Shown: positions 1-12,668, counted from the first letter of the stretch. The stretch: 47,500 nucleotides of DNA from Stramonita haemastoma (GCA_030674155.1 CM060318.1:2051684-2099183), one strand, 5' to 3'. Notes: generated by a model not told the origin, from the letters alone. Numbers and translations: made by a program.

Positions 1-4
1 TCAG

Positions 5-172
5 GGCTGGCCATCAAGTGTTTCATGTGTAACTCGGCGCCCACACGCAATGCTCGGGGCTGTGCAGAGCTGCCCAAGGACAATGCCCTCTTCCAGCAGG
101 ACTGTGACTACCTGCCTGAAGCACGCGCCAACAGGACCAGGTACACCGTGTGCCGCAAAATGCACCAGAAAA
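5..172 (+). CDS. Ly6/three-finger protein, middle exon (gene 1, partial)
   Basis: Internal exon of a small secreted or GPI-anchored Ly6/uPAR (three-finger) protein. An AG acceptor ends at base 4 and a GTAAGAGG donor starts at 173. The frame begins with two bases of a split codon and reads LAIKCFMCNSAPTR, then cysteines in the contexts GC, DC and TVC. These match the first five cysteines of the ten-cysteine Ly6 pattern, starting with the usual CxxC. An N-glycosylation sequon (NRT) precedes the fifth cysteine. The exon ends in phase 1 and fits the terminal exon at 2492. The signal-peptide exon must lie left of the window. Family membership is secure from cysteine spacing. The exact subtype (Quiver/Sleepless-like or other) and its ligand cannot be told. 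Confidence 0.85.
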
Positions 173-177
173 GTAAG

Positions 178-1275
<1,098 letters not shown>

Positions 1276-1560
1276 CATGACCTATGTGGTCAGAGAGGAG
1301 CGAGGCATCAGAGACCTCAGCTTCTCTAGGGGCCAGCATATTGGTGGCGGCGCCCATCCCATCTCCCTCGCTGCTTTACCTTCCCTGACCCGAACAGAGG
1401 GCAGGTACCTATTTACACCTGGGTGAGCTGAGGGACTGTACTGAAGCCAAGGCATGCAAACGGTCACCCATCACACTTGGTAAAACCAGGCTCAAACGCT
1501 GCGTTAGCCTTTAGTTTGGGGAAAGTGAGTGCTCTAACTACTGAACTATCCGTTCCCCAA
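1276..1560 (-). mobile_element. SINE family A copy, inverted
   Basis: Reverse-oriented copy of the family described at 14232. It shares the 3' block (CATAGGTCATGG side), the CAGAGACCTCAGCTTCTCTA motif, the GGGCAGGTACC motif and a diverged 5S-like block near 1465-1500. The tRNA-like A box sits at the right end. It is intronic to the Ly6 gene. Confidence 0.85.
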
Positions 1561-1915
1561 AGTGATGAAGCTTTTTGTGAAAGTTTTGTTTTCTGCAGAT
1601 CTGTTCAGGTGATCACAGCTTCTCTAGCTGGCTGCCCAGTCTTCAATGGTGTCATGCCCCAAGGGTCTGTAAGAGTAGGGGATAGGTGAAGGTGAAGGGA
1701 CCACAGCCACACTGTGTATCCGTTGGATGATTATAGGGGGTGATAGGGGAGGGAGGGAGGGAGGGTAAACTTTGGGTAGAAAGAATTGCAGGTGGCAAGG
1801 AAGGGGGAAGAGGAGGGGGAGGGTGTGGGGAACAGAATATCAGAATGAAGAGCTTGCACAATGGCTGACGGTGCTGCCATTGACCAATGAAAGCATTTCC
1901 CTCTCTTCTCTTATA

Positions 1916-2206
1916 GGGGACGGGATAGCTAAGTGGTCAAAACGCTGGCTTTCCCCCAGACAGGTTAAGCAGCGTTGAGCGTGGTTACCAAGGAGATGGG
2001 TGACCGTTTGCACGCCTTGGCTTCAGTACAGATCCCCCAGTTCACCCAGCTGTAAATGGGTACCTGCCCTCTTTAGGGTCAGGGAAGGTAAAGCAGCGAG
2101 GGAGAGGAGATGGGCACGCCCTCAACATGCTGGCCCCTAGAGAAGCTGAGGTCTCTGATGCCTCGCTCCCGTACGACCACAATTGTTATGGGACACCTTT
2201 ACCTTA
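1916..2206 (+). mobile_element. SINE family A copy
   Basis: Direct-oriented copy. The head GGGATAGCTAAGTGGTC (tRNA-like A box) is followed by a 5S-like block with GTTAAGCAGCGTTGAGCG and GATGGGTGACCG. The conserved body (CACCCAGCTGTAAATGGG) and the tail ATGGGACACCTTTACC follow. It lies in the Ly6 intron, about 290 bp upstream of the terminal exon. Confidence 0.9.
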
Positions 2207-2207
2207 C

Positions 2208-2470
2208 CTTACTGCTCCATTGTCATGATGTCGTGTTGTGGGCAGTGTTTTTTTTTTTACACTGCTCCAATGCCTTGTTGTCCTGTTGTGGGCAGTTTTT
2301 ATGTTCTTTTTACACTGGTCCACTGTTGTATTGTTGGCATTTTGTTTTTTACACTGCTCCATCATTCTTCTTGTAGATGGCTTGATGGAAAAAAGCAAAT
2401 TTATTGCTTACTCAATGTACCATCTGGAAATACAATTTTGACTTGACTTAAATTTTGACTTGACTTGACC
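2208..2470 (+). repeat. Imperfect ~60-bp tandem repeat plus LINE 3' tail
   Basis: Three to four diverged copies of a unit containing ACTGCTCCA and TGTTGTGGGCAGTTTTT occupy 2210-2370. They are followed by a LINE-like 3' end (GATGGCTTGATGG, ACCATCTGGAAATAC) finishing in TTGACT repeats. A related LINE end recurs near 24530-24590. The unit's GTTGTGGGCAGTTTT recurs exactly at the real acceptor of the next exon. Confidence 0.65.
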
Positions 2471-2491
2471 TGTGGTGGTTGTTGTGGGCAG

Positions 2492-2734
2492 TTTTCGACA
2501 ACGACGGCAACACGGAGGAGCGCATCATCCGGCAGTGCGGCACGGAGACGGAGGTGGGGTGCACGTGGCAGACACGGCCCAACACGCTGCACATGGAGAC
2601 CTGCCACTGCCGCACAGACCTCTGCAACGGCGCCCCGGGACCTCCCCCTCCTCTGGCCTGCCTCCCCCGCCATGGGCGGCCTGCTGACCCCGCTGCTGGG
2701 CTCCTGGCTGTGGGGACGATGGGCCCTGCTGTAG
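2492..2734 (+). CDS. Ly6/three-finger protein, terminal exon 2a
   Basis: Second half of the Ly6 domain. The acceptor is GTTGTGGGCAG. The first two bases complete the codon left by the exon ending at 172. The frame then reads FDNDGNTEERIIRQC, followed by cysteines in GC, TC, HC and finally DLCNG, giving cysteines six to ten of the fold with the hallmark CN end. After NGAPGP the original frame runs to a stop at 2824 with a poor tail. The +1 frame after a C-rich run gives MGGLLTPLLGSWLWGRW and a stop at 2732-2734. That hydrophobic tail is typical of a GPI-attachment signal and parallels the one at 17443. I prefer the shifted end and infer a one-base indel in the C tract. The unshifted end would be a soluble or oddly tailed form. 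Confidence 0.8.
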   Translation, partial: FSTTTATRRSASSGSAARRRRWGARGRHGPTRCTWRPATAAQTSATAPRDLPLLWPASPAMGGLLTPLLGSWLWGRWALL

Positions 2735-3400
2735 ACTGTGGGGGACATGTGAGGGGGACACTGGGGTCTCTGGGCTGTGTCTGTGTGGGGGTTATTTATG
2801 GGTTGATTTCTTTCTTTATTTCTTGAGTTGTGTGTGTATGTGTGTGTGTGTGTGTGTACATAACTGTCTTTTTTTTCTTTTTTTTTTGAGTGGATCTGGA
2901 TTTTTGTTGTTGAGAAATAGTTTTGGGATAGTGGAGTTGATTTGATATTGAGTTTCATTGAAAAATTATTTATGGAGTTGTTTTTGTTATATGATGTTGT
3001 TATGTTATAGCAAATTGTTCTATTTTATGTTATGTTATGATTATTATATTATATTATATTATATTATATTATATTATATTATATTATATTATATTATATT
3101 ATATTATATTATATTATATTATATTATATTATATTATATTATATTATATTATATTATATTATATTATATTATATTATATTACATCATATTTAATCATATA
3201 TAGTATTTTCTATTCTATTCTATTGTAATTCATTATATTATGCATGAAATTGTGTTCAAAGTTTTCGAAAACAATGTTCTCTGATATTGTCTGGAAGCGT
3301 ATGAGTTCTGTTGTTTACACAATCAGGTTCGTTTGAACGGGAATTTCAGTTCTGTGTCTCTTTTAACCCCCCCCCCCCCCCAATTTCATTCATTCATTTA
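2735..3400. other. Probable 3' UTR and intergenic sequence with (ATATT)n
   Basis: T-rich sequence after Ly6 exon 2a contains a short GT run at 2830-2857 and the pentanucleotide array described at 3038. A 3' UTR is inferred only from position; no clear AATAAA lies close by. Confidence 0.4.
3038..3182. repeat. (ATATT)n pentanucleotide satellite
   Basis: About 29 nearly perfect units of a 5-bp A/T repeat. The tract is 100% A+T over about 145 bases and grades into TATTC repeats up to about 3225. Confidence 0.95.
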
Positions 3401-3407
3401 TTATTTA

Positions 3408-3545
3408 TTCTTTTGTTTCGAAGATAATGGAATAAGCACTTATGCGCTTTTTTAAAATCCAGTCCCTGTGTGTATGCATTTTTGTAAATTTTGTCATTGT
3501 TCATGATTTTTTCCAATCTATTCATTCGGTAATTTTGAACACATA
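3408..3545 (-). mobile_element. Diverged SINE family B fragment
   Basis: In reverse orientation this shows the family B signatures: a GGAATAAGCACTTATGCG-type motif, the complement of CAGGGACTGGAT, and CATTGT near the end. It is heavily diverged, and I call it only by similarity to the copies at 12362 and 43366. Confidence 0.5.
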
Positions 3546-4445
3546 GGGTGTGTATCGATTTACCTGTCGGGTATTTTCCGCAAGACAACATAGTGATGGT
3601 GAGATTTAGCTTCAAGTTTTTATCAGTTTATTTATTTTAAAAATGACTCTTTTTGTCCATTCCTTAACCTCTCACTTCATAATCGGGTTCATTGTCTGAA
3701 TTCGTTTGTTAAACAGTTTTTCACGAAAAAAGTAAATGTTATGTTAAAATATTCCTCTCATCACCTTTAATATTATGTTGTGTGAAAATGTGACTCTCAT
3801 TATCTTTAAAAATTATGTTATGTTAAAATGTTACTTTCATCACCTGTGTGAAAAAAAATATAATCACAAACTTGTGTTGAAGAAAAAAAAACCAACCTTT
3901 AAAAAAAACATGAGAGAATTGAGTATCAGTCGCTGTTAGTTTTTCCATATGTTTTGCCTTTTTTCTTCTACGTTCAGTATGTGCTCTTTCCTACATTTCT
4001 GATGCTTGCAGACTGTAAGGCATCACAGAGGGGGATAGAAACGGAGATGAAATCATTTTTTGTGTGATTGATTTTACCTCCTGTCTTGTGTTGGAAGTTT
4101 TTGAACTTCATCCGATTTTAATGTAGCTTTTCTTTCTGTATGACCACAATCATTCCACCTATCTATGCACTTGGAGAGGTTTGTTGAAGCAATACCTTGG
4201 GTCGTAGTAGACTTCTTTCGTTGTTTTTGTTTTCTTTGTTTCATTTTGGTTTGGGTTTTTGCTGCCTCATTCTCTGTATGCTCTAGTGCTACTGTTGTCA
4301 CGCCTCTTCTACTGATCTCACCACCTCCCACAGGGTTTTTCTTTACGTTTTCTTAGGCCAGTGAACTGCAGGAATGGCCAGCCATCCTCAGGGCACCTTG
4401 CACTAGTGGGAGCCCTGTGCATTCCCTTATAACAGAGACATCAGT
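3546..4445. other. Unassigned AT-rich region
   Basis: AT-rich non-coding sequence with poly-A runs at 3848-3910. I see no gene, known repeat or RNA in it. Short open frames have no recognisable domain. Confidence 0.5.
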
Positions 4446-4845
<400 letters not shown>

Positions 4846-4849
4846 GATT

Positions 4850-5880
4850 AATTGCAAAGGATGTAATTTTTAAATAATATTTATCTACCATGAATTTTTT
4901 TTTTTACCCGTCAGAGACATGAGCTTAACACTGTCGTAAATTTTATATATTTATCTTTTTTTTTTCAGCATAGTTTAATGTCCTTATGTCAGGGAGGCTT
5001 TTGTCTAGAAGTTTCACGTGTTTACGTCACATTAGCTCTATTATTAAAGTAAACACTTCCTTGTGCAATATCATTCCATGCTATCCACATTTCTCCTTTA
5101 GCTGTAACTGTGCAGGTTATATATAAATCATGCCCTGTGTATTTCTATCACACTTATGAATCATGATTCATTATTTTGCATTGTGTTTCTTCATTGTCTT
5201 TTTTTTTTTTTTTTAAATAAACGTTCACGTGGACAACGAGGACAAAGTAAATATTTTTTTTAATTTATTTTTTTTTAAAAAGACATTTCAAAATAATATT
5301 TTTAAGCTTCAAGGATGGTTAGCTTGTGAACGCTTTGCGTGAGAAAATATTGCATTCTCTGCACAGCTATTACTGGCTTCAGTGCCAGTTTTCCAGCGAT
5401 TTCTCTTCTAATCGTGTATATCATAGGCACCATCATGTTGAATGCATTGTAATGATGTATAAGCAAGTGGAGGAATGACTTTTTCATATATTTATAGTAG
5501 TAATGGAGTGTAAACTAGTATGAATTGTGAGAAAGTAGTGACGCTGTTTTGTCGTTTGCCATCATCGCAAAATGATAACGTGTAAGTGCAAGTCTTTGAT
5601 GTAGGGGAAGTAAGTAAGCCTTTTTGTGGCCATGATGTTTTATTAATCCCCTTTATTAGGTTTGCTTTTATCTTGGGTTTTTGTTGTAGTATTTGCTTGG
5701 ATTTGCTTTGTTGGTTTGACTTGGGTTTTTTTCACTTTCAAAATTAAATGCTTCCAATCCATAGTGATATCTTTAAAAAATCATTATTATTGATAATTTC
5801 CCTTCCAAAATTTGATGTCGTTGGTGTCAAAAAGTATTGTCACTGGAAAAAAATCAAATGGTCACGATCACGATGTAGGA
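4850..5880. other. Unassigned AT-rich region
   Basis: Low-complexity AT-rich DNA with many poly-T runs. An AAATAAA occurs near 5214. No gene or named repeat could be supported. Confidence 0.5.
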
Positions 5881-5883
5881 GAA

Positions 5884-5906
5884 ATGTGTGTGTGTGTGTG
5901 TGTGTG

Positions 5907-5945
<39 letters not shown>
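5884..5945. repeat. (GT)n microsatellite
   Basis: Two GT runs separated by one irregular unit (GATG). Confidence 0.9.
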
Positions 5946-6043
5946 GCAGAAGGGTGTGATGAAGTTGTGACGTGTTAATAATTATATTCATGATGTGTGA
6001 TTTGAGCACATGCAGTTTTGAACTTGAACAGTTCTTTTTGCCG

Positions 6044-6106
6044 TCATGATGATGATGATGATGATCATCATCACCATAATCACCATCACCGTCATCATCA
6101 TCATCG

Positions 6107-6172
<66 letters not shown>

Positions 6173-6345
6173 CATAGTAATGATAATAATGATAATAATA
6201 ATAATCATGATCATCGTACCCATATCATCATCATCATCATCATCATCATTATCGTACCCATCATAACTATTCATCATCATCATCATATCTCATTCATCAT
6301 CATCTCATCATCGTACCCATCATAACTATCATCATCATCATCATG
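6044..6345. repeat. (ATC)n/(ATG)n trinucleotide array
   Basis: About 300 bases of ATC repeats with ATG and AAT patches. The poly-His and poly-Met open frames on the two strands are repeat artefacts. Confidence 0.95.
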
Positions 6346-6689
6346 GTGTCTTTATACTGAACCATCCACTCATCTCGCTATCAGCGCTACCACTCCATCC
6401 AGTGCACCACACCCAGCCCTTGCCTCCCTGAATATCCATCCATGTGCAGCAGCAGCAGCATTGTGGAAGGAAGGAAGGAAGGTTAGTTAGCCAGTCTCCA
6501 TCTTCATGGACCGGAGTGTAGGCTATGTGAAGACTAGCTCTGCTCTGAATCCCAGCCAGCCCTGTGGGCATCAATCAGCCAGCCTCCACACATCTAACTG
6601 CATTTGGTTTACAGGGCTGGGTTAGGATACAGCACTGACTTCGATTTTTTAAAAATCTGAATGTGTCAGCTTTTAGTATTGCGTGATGA

Positions 6690-6890
6690 TCAAGGGTAAT
6701 GAGGATGGTGCAATGCTGCTGCTGTGGAAGTGCATATGCATTGAGACTTCTTGACAGGGTTGTACTCTACGCTTACTATCATGATATATCCCGGTGTCAA
6801 CCGGCCCGAGAGATAGATACAGACACCTGCAGTGTTGTCCAGCTAGTTGGAGCAACACTCTCAAAACACTCTTGGCGAAGGGGGTAGAGA
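6690..6890 (+). mobile_element. Dispersed repeat family C, copy 1
   Basis: About 190 bp shared with 16695-16880 (+) and 18520-18775 (-). Common features in order: ATGCTGCT near the start, GTGCAT, an ACTTCTTGACAGGG-like block, CTATCATGATATATCCCGG, and a GAGATAGATACAGACACCTG-type block. The copies are strongly diverged, suggesting an old SINE or similar element. I do not recognise its name or promoter. Confidence 0.6.
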
Positions 6891-6959
6891 GCTAAATATA
6901 AAAAAGCAGAAATTCCCAGCACAGAACTTTCAGAAGGTGGGAATGCTACTTATACTGAC

Positions 6960-8890
6960 AGCCCCCCACCCCCACCCCCACCCCACACCACCCCCTGGCT
7001 TTGTACACTGTAACATGGTTTTGTTGTGTTTGATTCTTCTGTGTTTGCTGGTTCATTGTTTGTTCATTGGGTTAAGTCACTGGGCCACAAAAAGATGGAG
7101 AAAGACAAAAGAAATGATTTTTACAAAAACTGAAAGGGCTGTGGAGAAAAAGAGTGTCAGAAAGGAAAGAAAGAGAAGAGAAGGAAACAGAAGATTCAGG
7201 CCAGAGTTATCTTTCCTGACGTAATGTGTGGATGTCGTGATTTCGTACATGTTCCCCGGGCATTTTCCACACTACTTATGTAACAACACCTGTGTTGGAA
7301 TAAATTGTCACCTGTCTTACCAGACCGACCCTGTAGCCTGATGTATATATCACACCCAGCAACTAGCAGTTCCACAGCCAGAGGGATGCTTTCAGATACA
7401 TGGACTTTTTAAAAATCAGCAGCTGCGTGCCATGATGTTTTGTGTTCAACAATAATGAACGTTGTATTGAATCGTATGGTTTTGTATCATCATGTTTTGC
7501 ATGGACTTGTATGCCGTTTTATTCTCTTGTTTTTGCATTATGTATGTAGGGTAAATTGTCATAGATCTCTTCGTCTCAACATTGGGGCTTCTGTCCTCCC
7601 AGAACAGAGCGTCGCATACTGTTCCTCTTGTTGATTTTTGTTTTACCTGAATGTTTCTTTCTTTTTGTTGGAGTAGGTTCTTTTAGAGGCTTGTTACACG
7701 AAGGGCCTTTTTGTATCCTTTTATATGAAGGACTAGAACCCATGTCACCACTCCAAGTCTTGGGGAAATCAGGAGAAAAAAACCTGGTGTTGTATCAGAT
7801 TTGAGCTTCATCCCGCACCAGCCAATGTCTGCACTATTGACATGGTTACTGTTTTTTTTTCTTTTTTCATTGATTTGTTTGTCATCTTCCTGAGTTTATT
7901 ATTGATGTTTGAATGCTCCACTATATAAACCCTGGGATACATTATGGAATTAAAATATGATGGCGACATTATTTCATTACAACCAATCATCCAGATTTTC
8001 TTGAAGCAATACCCCTTCCCCATTTTGAAAGCGAACTTTTCTGCCTAGAGATGTTTATATGCGTTGTCATTTACAGAGCAAGCCCCTATACACAGAATCT
8101 ATAAACAGAGAGTGAGAAGAAAATTCCCCACTGTCTTGTCCTACCCAACTTCCGAAAAAGTTGCTTCTCCCAAGACCATTTCTGTTATAAAAAATCGGTC
8201 AACATTTTCTTTACCAAAAAAAGGTACGGCTGTTATTTATAATATTTTTTTTCTAATTCGATGGATTGTTTCGCGTTTGTTTTTTCTGTTATGTCTTCGG
8301 GCTTTGTTTGCATGATGCAAACGTAGGACTTGAACAATGTTTAGGAAAATGTTTGTATAATTGTGTTAAAACAATTTTTTTATGGTCAGTCTTTCTATTT
8401 TGAGATAATGTGTAGGGGTGTGTGACACCACCTTGTGACACCCCCACTTAAGGCGTTTGTGCTATAATCAACGAAGTCTTACCTCCCTTGATTCGCAGTG
8501 TTTATGTGTAATGTTGGCAATTGGCATAGTTTATACATACACATTTTCCCCCACTTTGTAAATAGTGTAAATTTTGTTGAAGAAACGATAAGGCGACCAG
8601 CTGATTTGAGGTGTGAAGATATTTCTAGTGATTATTGTTTGTTAACTGAAGACGAAGCGCTGGTTCAGTGAAGGCGGCTGTGTTGTTGTTATTTCTGTTG
8701 TTATCCCTGTGAAGAATTTGACGCTGTTTGGTTGGAGGGGGGAAGGGAGAGGGAGTCAGGGGGGTGGGGGTGGAGAAGGGGAAATGTGGCCTGTGCTGTG
8801 CTGTGAGGGGATCAGGTGGGTTAGAAGTAAACCAAACCAACAGCAGGAATCTGAGAGGAAGATATTTTGTTCTCTGGCTCTGTTCGTTCC
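6960..8890. other. Unassigned non-coding region
   Basis: Mixed AT-rich sequence with a C-rich run at 6960-7000. An AATAAA occurs at 7299. There is no domain-bearing open frame and no splice-bounded conserved peptide, and I cannot assign a function. Confidence 0.5.
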
Positions 8891-8899
8891 CTTATCCCT

Positions 8900-8963
<64 letters not shown>

Positions 8964-9000
8964 AGAGAGAAGAGAAGAGAAGAGACAGACAGACACAGAG
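8900..9000. repeat. (GA)n microsatellite
   Basis: Pure purine GA tract on the + strand with minor interruptions. Confidence 0.95.
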
Positions 9001-9246
9001 AGAGACAGAGCCCATGTGATGAAATCGAAAATGTTGAAGATGATAAATTTTTAAAAAATGGGAGAAAATCATGTTAAAAATACCACAACTAACAACACAA
9101 AGCCTTCTTTAAGTGGACATCCTTGAAAGTGGTAAGGCAGTTTTAACGGACAAGCCAGTATGACAAACAGGCACTAGTGCTTCACCTACCAGATCACCTA
9201 TGTTTGCAAAAGCTTTTCAGAAAAAAAAGTGGGAGAGGTAATAACG

Positions 9247-9551
9247 AAAATGAAATCGACTTTTAGAATTAAAGTATAGAGTGATAGGAGTGAATCAACA
9301 TCAAAAGTATGTCATCTTGAATTTAAACAAACATGGCAAAAGCAGACAAAACCAGCTAGTTATATTACTTTCTTTTCCGTTGGCAGCAGCGCTTCATCTT
9401 CAGTAGGTAAAATGAATCGACTTTAGTAAAGTTAGAGTGATAGGATGTGAATCAACATCAAAGTATGTCATCTGATTTAACAAACATGGCAAGAGACAAA
9501 CCACTGTTATATACTTTCTTTCCTTGGCTGCAGCGCTTCATCTCAGTAGGG
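9247..9551 (+). repeat. Direct tandem duplication, ~162 bp + ~143 bp
   Basis: Copy 1 (about 9247-9408) and copy 2 (about 9409-9551) align end to end. Shared blocks in order are ATGAA-TCGACTTT, AGAGTGATAGGA, GTGAATCAACATCAA, AGTATGTCATCT, ACAAACATGGC, TATATACTTTC-like and CAGCGCTTCATCT. More than ten differences are single-base losses in copy 2 and hardly any are substitutions. This is an unusual divergence pattern, discussed in the findings. Confidence 0.85.
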
Positions 9552-9674
9552 TTATAGAGCCGATTTTTCTCAGTTATGTCAGAGATGGGCAAACACGTTC
9601 ATATGGTTTCATGTCAATACGGGTGGTCACGTTTTGCTTTGTTTCATTGTCAGTTTGATTAAGTTGATGTGAAT

Positions 9675-9675
<1 letters not shown>

Positions 9676-9757
<82 letters not shown>

Positions 9758-9759
9758 TG

Positions 9760-9791
<32 letters not shown>

Positions 9792-9797
9792 TGGTGC

Positions 9798-9885
<88 letters not shown>
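9676..9885. repeat. (GT)n(GTGC)n(GA)n compound microsatellite
   Basis: GT repeats to about 9760, GTGC repeats to about 9792, short GT, then GA repeats to 9884. Confidence 0.95.
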
Positions 9886-9886
<1 letters not shown>

Positions 9887-9929
9887 AAGTGTGCTTATCT
9901 GCATGCATGTTGTAAATGAGCACAACATC

Positions 9930-10985
9930 TCAATATCTTCTTTACCTTTTTTGCGTAATTCACACGTTCCACCATTATGTTAGTGATAAAAGAAATCACG
10001 GTAGAGTTTTATTATTTTGTTGATGTTAAAGTTGATGCGTCATAAGGTGCTGAACCTCATGGTTTATTTCCCTTGTCTGCCCTAGTGAGAGTTATCTTTT
10101 CCTTTGGTGCTTGCAGAATGTGCATTCGAAAGTAATAGTTTGTGTTTGGTGCTTAGAAATACCTTGTTGAAGTCAAATCGCCCCCCCCCCCTCCCGCACG
10201 TAGCCATATCTGTTGGAGTAATGGAATTGTTTACCTGTGGAGTAAAAGACATCAGACAGACATGCCCTGGAGTGATTTAGTTATCCAGTGACGTTAGTGG
10301 AGTCTGTCTCTTTGTTTAGATAGGTATCAGTTTTTGTTTCGGTAATATTTGATAAAGTGATGGAGTCGGTGGGTAAATTAGTATCATCGTTTTTGCTTGC
10401 TTACTACGTGACTAAATGATTTAGGGTAGCCACATTCCGACTTCGGGGGACATGAGTTTAAAACAGTGTGCAGTCAAGATAGCACAGACAGAGGTATTTT
10501 ATGTTTCTTGTGGTTTCTTTCCCCTGGGGGGTGGGGGGAGGGAGGGGGTTAGAAGTGGGGTGGGGGGAAGAGGTGTAGTTGGGGGATCATTTTTACGATT
10601 GTTCAATTCCACCTTAAAAGTTGTTATTTGCAAAAAAAAGGCGTGAGTCGTCACAAATTTTCTTTCAAATTTTTGTTTTGTTTTGATGGGAGAAGAAATG
10701 TATCACTAAAATTCCAATAGGACAGACAGCCATTTTGTGCTTTTGTTTCATTTCCTGAATCTCTTTTTTGAAAAATTCCCCCCGTTTTTAGATTAGAACG
10801 CAATTATAGTCTACTGTTAAAAATGTTGACATTCCCAGTTAATGGTATTTTGGTTTTGAATTAAAAAAATTTCTAGTTCATTTACTGATTTTTAATATAA
10901 AATCTTTTTTGTTTAAGCGACAGGGAACAAAATGGGGGCTGGCGGGTTGCTTGGAATGACCAAGTGACTTTCAGATTTCTGTCTG
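9930..10985. other. Unassigned intronic/intergenic sequence
   Basis: AT-rich sequence with a G-rich patch at 10520-10590 and a poly-C run near 10182. No gene or recognisable repeat seen. Confidence 0.5.
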
Positions 10986-10994
10986 TCATTCCCT

Positions 10995-11438
10995 GGTTTC
11001 TTCTTCCTTTCTTCCTTTCTGACGTTTGACTTTCTTTTTTTCTCTTTCCTTACTTCACTTACCTTTCTTCCTTACTTTCTTCCTTCCTTCCTTTCTTTCT
11101 GTCTTTCTCTTTTCACTTTCTTACTTTTGTCTGTTTCTCTCCTCATAATTCTTTTTTTCCCTTGACTCTCTTTTCTTTCATTCTTTCTATCTTTCTTTCT
11201 TTCTTTTATTTATTTATTTATTTATTTTTTTAGCTAATCATGTTTTGTCACAAGCTGTATATTGATGACGAAAAATTCTGAATTGGCGTCGGAAGGTGAT
11301 GAGAATAATAAAATGACCCCTCATTTCTTTTTTCTTTATCTTTTCTGTCTTTTTTTTAAAAAAGTTTCTTTCTTTCCTTTTTCTTTCTTTTCTTTTTCTT
11401 TCTTTCTGTTTTTAAAAAAAAATAGCTTCTTTCCTTTT

Positions 11439-11502
<64 letters not shown>

Positions 11503-11665
11503 TTCTTTCTTTTCTTTCTTCTCTTTCTTTTTTTCTTTTTTCTTTCTTTCCTTTCTTTACTTCCTTTCTTTTCCTTTCTTTTATCTTCACTCCTTTCTTA
11601 CTTTCTTTCTTTTATCTTCCTTCCTTTCTTCCTTGCTTTCTTTCTTTCTTTTTCTTCTGTTGATT
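10995..11665. repeat. Long (CTTT)n-rich homopyrimidine tract
   Basis: Nearly uninterrupted pyrimidine on the + strand, mostly CTTT units. The longest pure block is about 11440-11510. Mirror symmetry makes it a candidate for intramolecular triplex (H-DNA). Open frames over it are artefacts. Confidence 0.9.
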
Positions 11666-11667
11666 GG

Positions 11668-12060
11668 CAAGAACCGACACATAATCTCTGCACTGGAATT
11701 TCTTGTTACCACTGTTGATAGCGTGCTTGTTGCGGGTAGCTAGTTTCGGCCCTCCCACCCCGGGTAGCATGTGTGATACGGTTAATTCGCGTTTACTGCT
11801 CATGTTTGGCTGTAGAAGAACTATCACTGTTGATGATGTGCGTATGTATTTATTTACTTATTTATTTATTTGTTTGTTTTTCCTTTCTTTTTTCAGGCTG
11901 TGTGGTCACTTCTTGGTCTTTTATCCATTGTTTTGTGATCTAGAATGAACCAGGATGTTCCAATGCTTTGTTAATAAACACTTTCACCCTGGCATGGCTT
12001 TTTATTATCGATCTTATTGTCTGTTGGTTTTTTTTAATTTTAATTTTGGTATGTTGAGGC
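11668..12060. other. Unassigned region with AATAAA
   Basis: Unique-looking sequence. AATAAACACTTTCACCC near 11971 is a possible polyadenylation signal or retroelement end. There is no supporting coding exon. Confidence 0.35.
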
Positions 12061-12067
12061 TGTGTGC

Positions 12068-12069
<2 letters not shown>

Positions 12070-12111
<42 letters not shown>

Positions 12112-12168
12112 GAGAGAGGGAGAGAGAGAGAGGAGAGAGAGAGAGAGGAGAGAGAGAGAGAGGAGTAT
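12070..12168. repeat. (GA)n microsatellite
   Basis: Purine-only tract with GGAG interruptions. Confidence 0.95.
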
Positions 12169-12361
12169 CTTTTCTAGCACCTACATTTTCAGCGACTGGG
12201 ATGATAATGAACATCAAATAAAATGATGTTTGTGACATCCCCTTTCTGTAAGCAGCTTGTCCGGCTACTCTTGATTGTTGTTGTTGTTGTTGTTGTTGTG
12301 CTGCTGCTGTTGTTGTTGGCGTGTCTGTATGTAACGCCTTTATTTTAAAAGAGGACACAGA

Positions 12362-12668
12362 ATAGCCTGGTGGCCAGAGCTATGCGCTCGTGATCTGCTG
12401 ACCCGGGTTCGAATCTCGTTCAAGAGGATTTTTGCGTCTGGAGTTGACATCAGTGCCGACTCCACTCCCCTTAAAAAGTCCTTCAGATGAGACTATAAAC
12501 CGAGGTCCCGTGTGAGGTAAACGTTCTGTTCCCCTTTTTGGAAGAGTAGGCCATTGTGTGCTGGTGGGAACGGATGAGAAAAATGACAAAGCTGCACACA
12601 CACGGGGACTGGATGTAAAAAAGCACATGGGTGCTCAATTCCATTTTCCTCGAAATAAAATAATAAAT
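12362..12668 (+). mobile_element. SINE family B copy, tRNA-derived
   Basis: The tRNA-like head has an A-box-like AGCCTGGTGGCCAGAG and a strong B box, GGGTTCGAATC, at 12405-12415. A body motif GTCCTTCAGATGAGACTATA follows, then GGCCATTGTGTGCTGG and GGGACTGGATGTAAAA. The copy ends in an A-rich AATAAATAAG tail. Family B is the commonest tRNA-derived SINE here, with other copies at 20726, 22836, 31560, 43366 and 46895. Confidence 0.9.

Noticed and set aside
6018..6266. Poly-His metal-binding ORF
   Set aside because: ATC trinucleotide repeat.
11262..11663. Phe/Ser-rich membrane protein
   Set aside because: CTTT repeat artefact.
12362..12430. Functional tRNA gene
   Set aside because: A and B boxes are present, but the sequence continues into the SINE body shared by several copies and the arms do not form a full cloverleaf.
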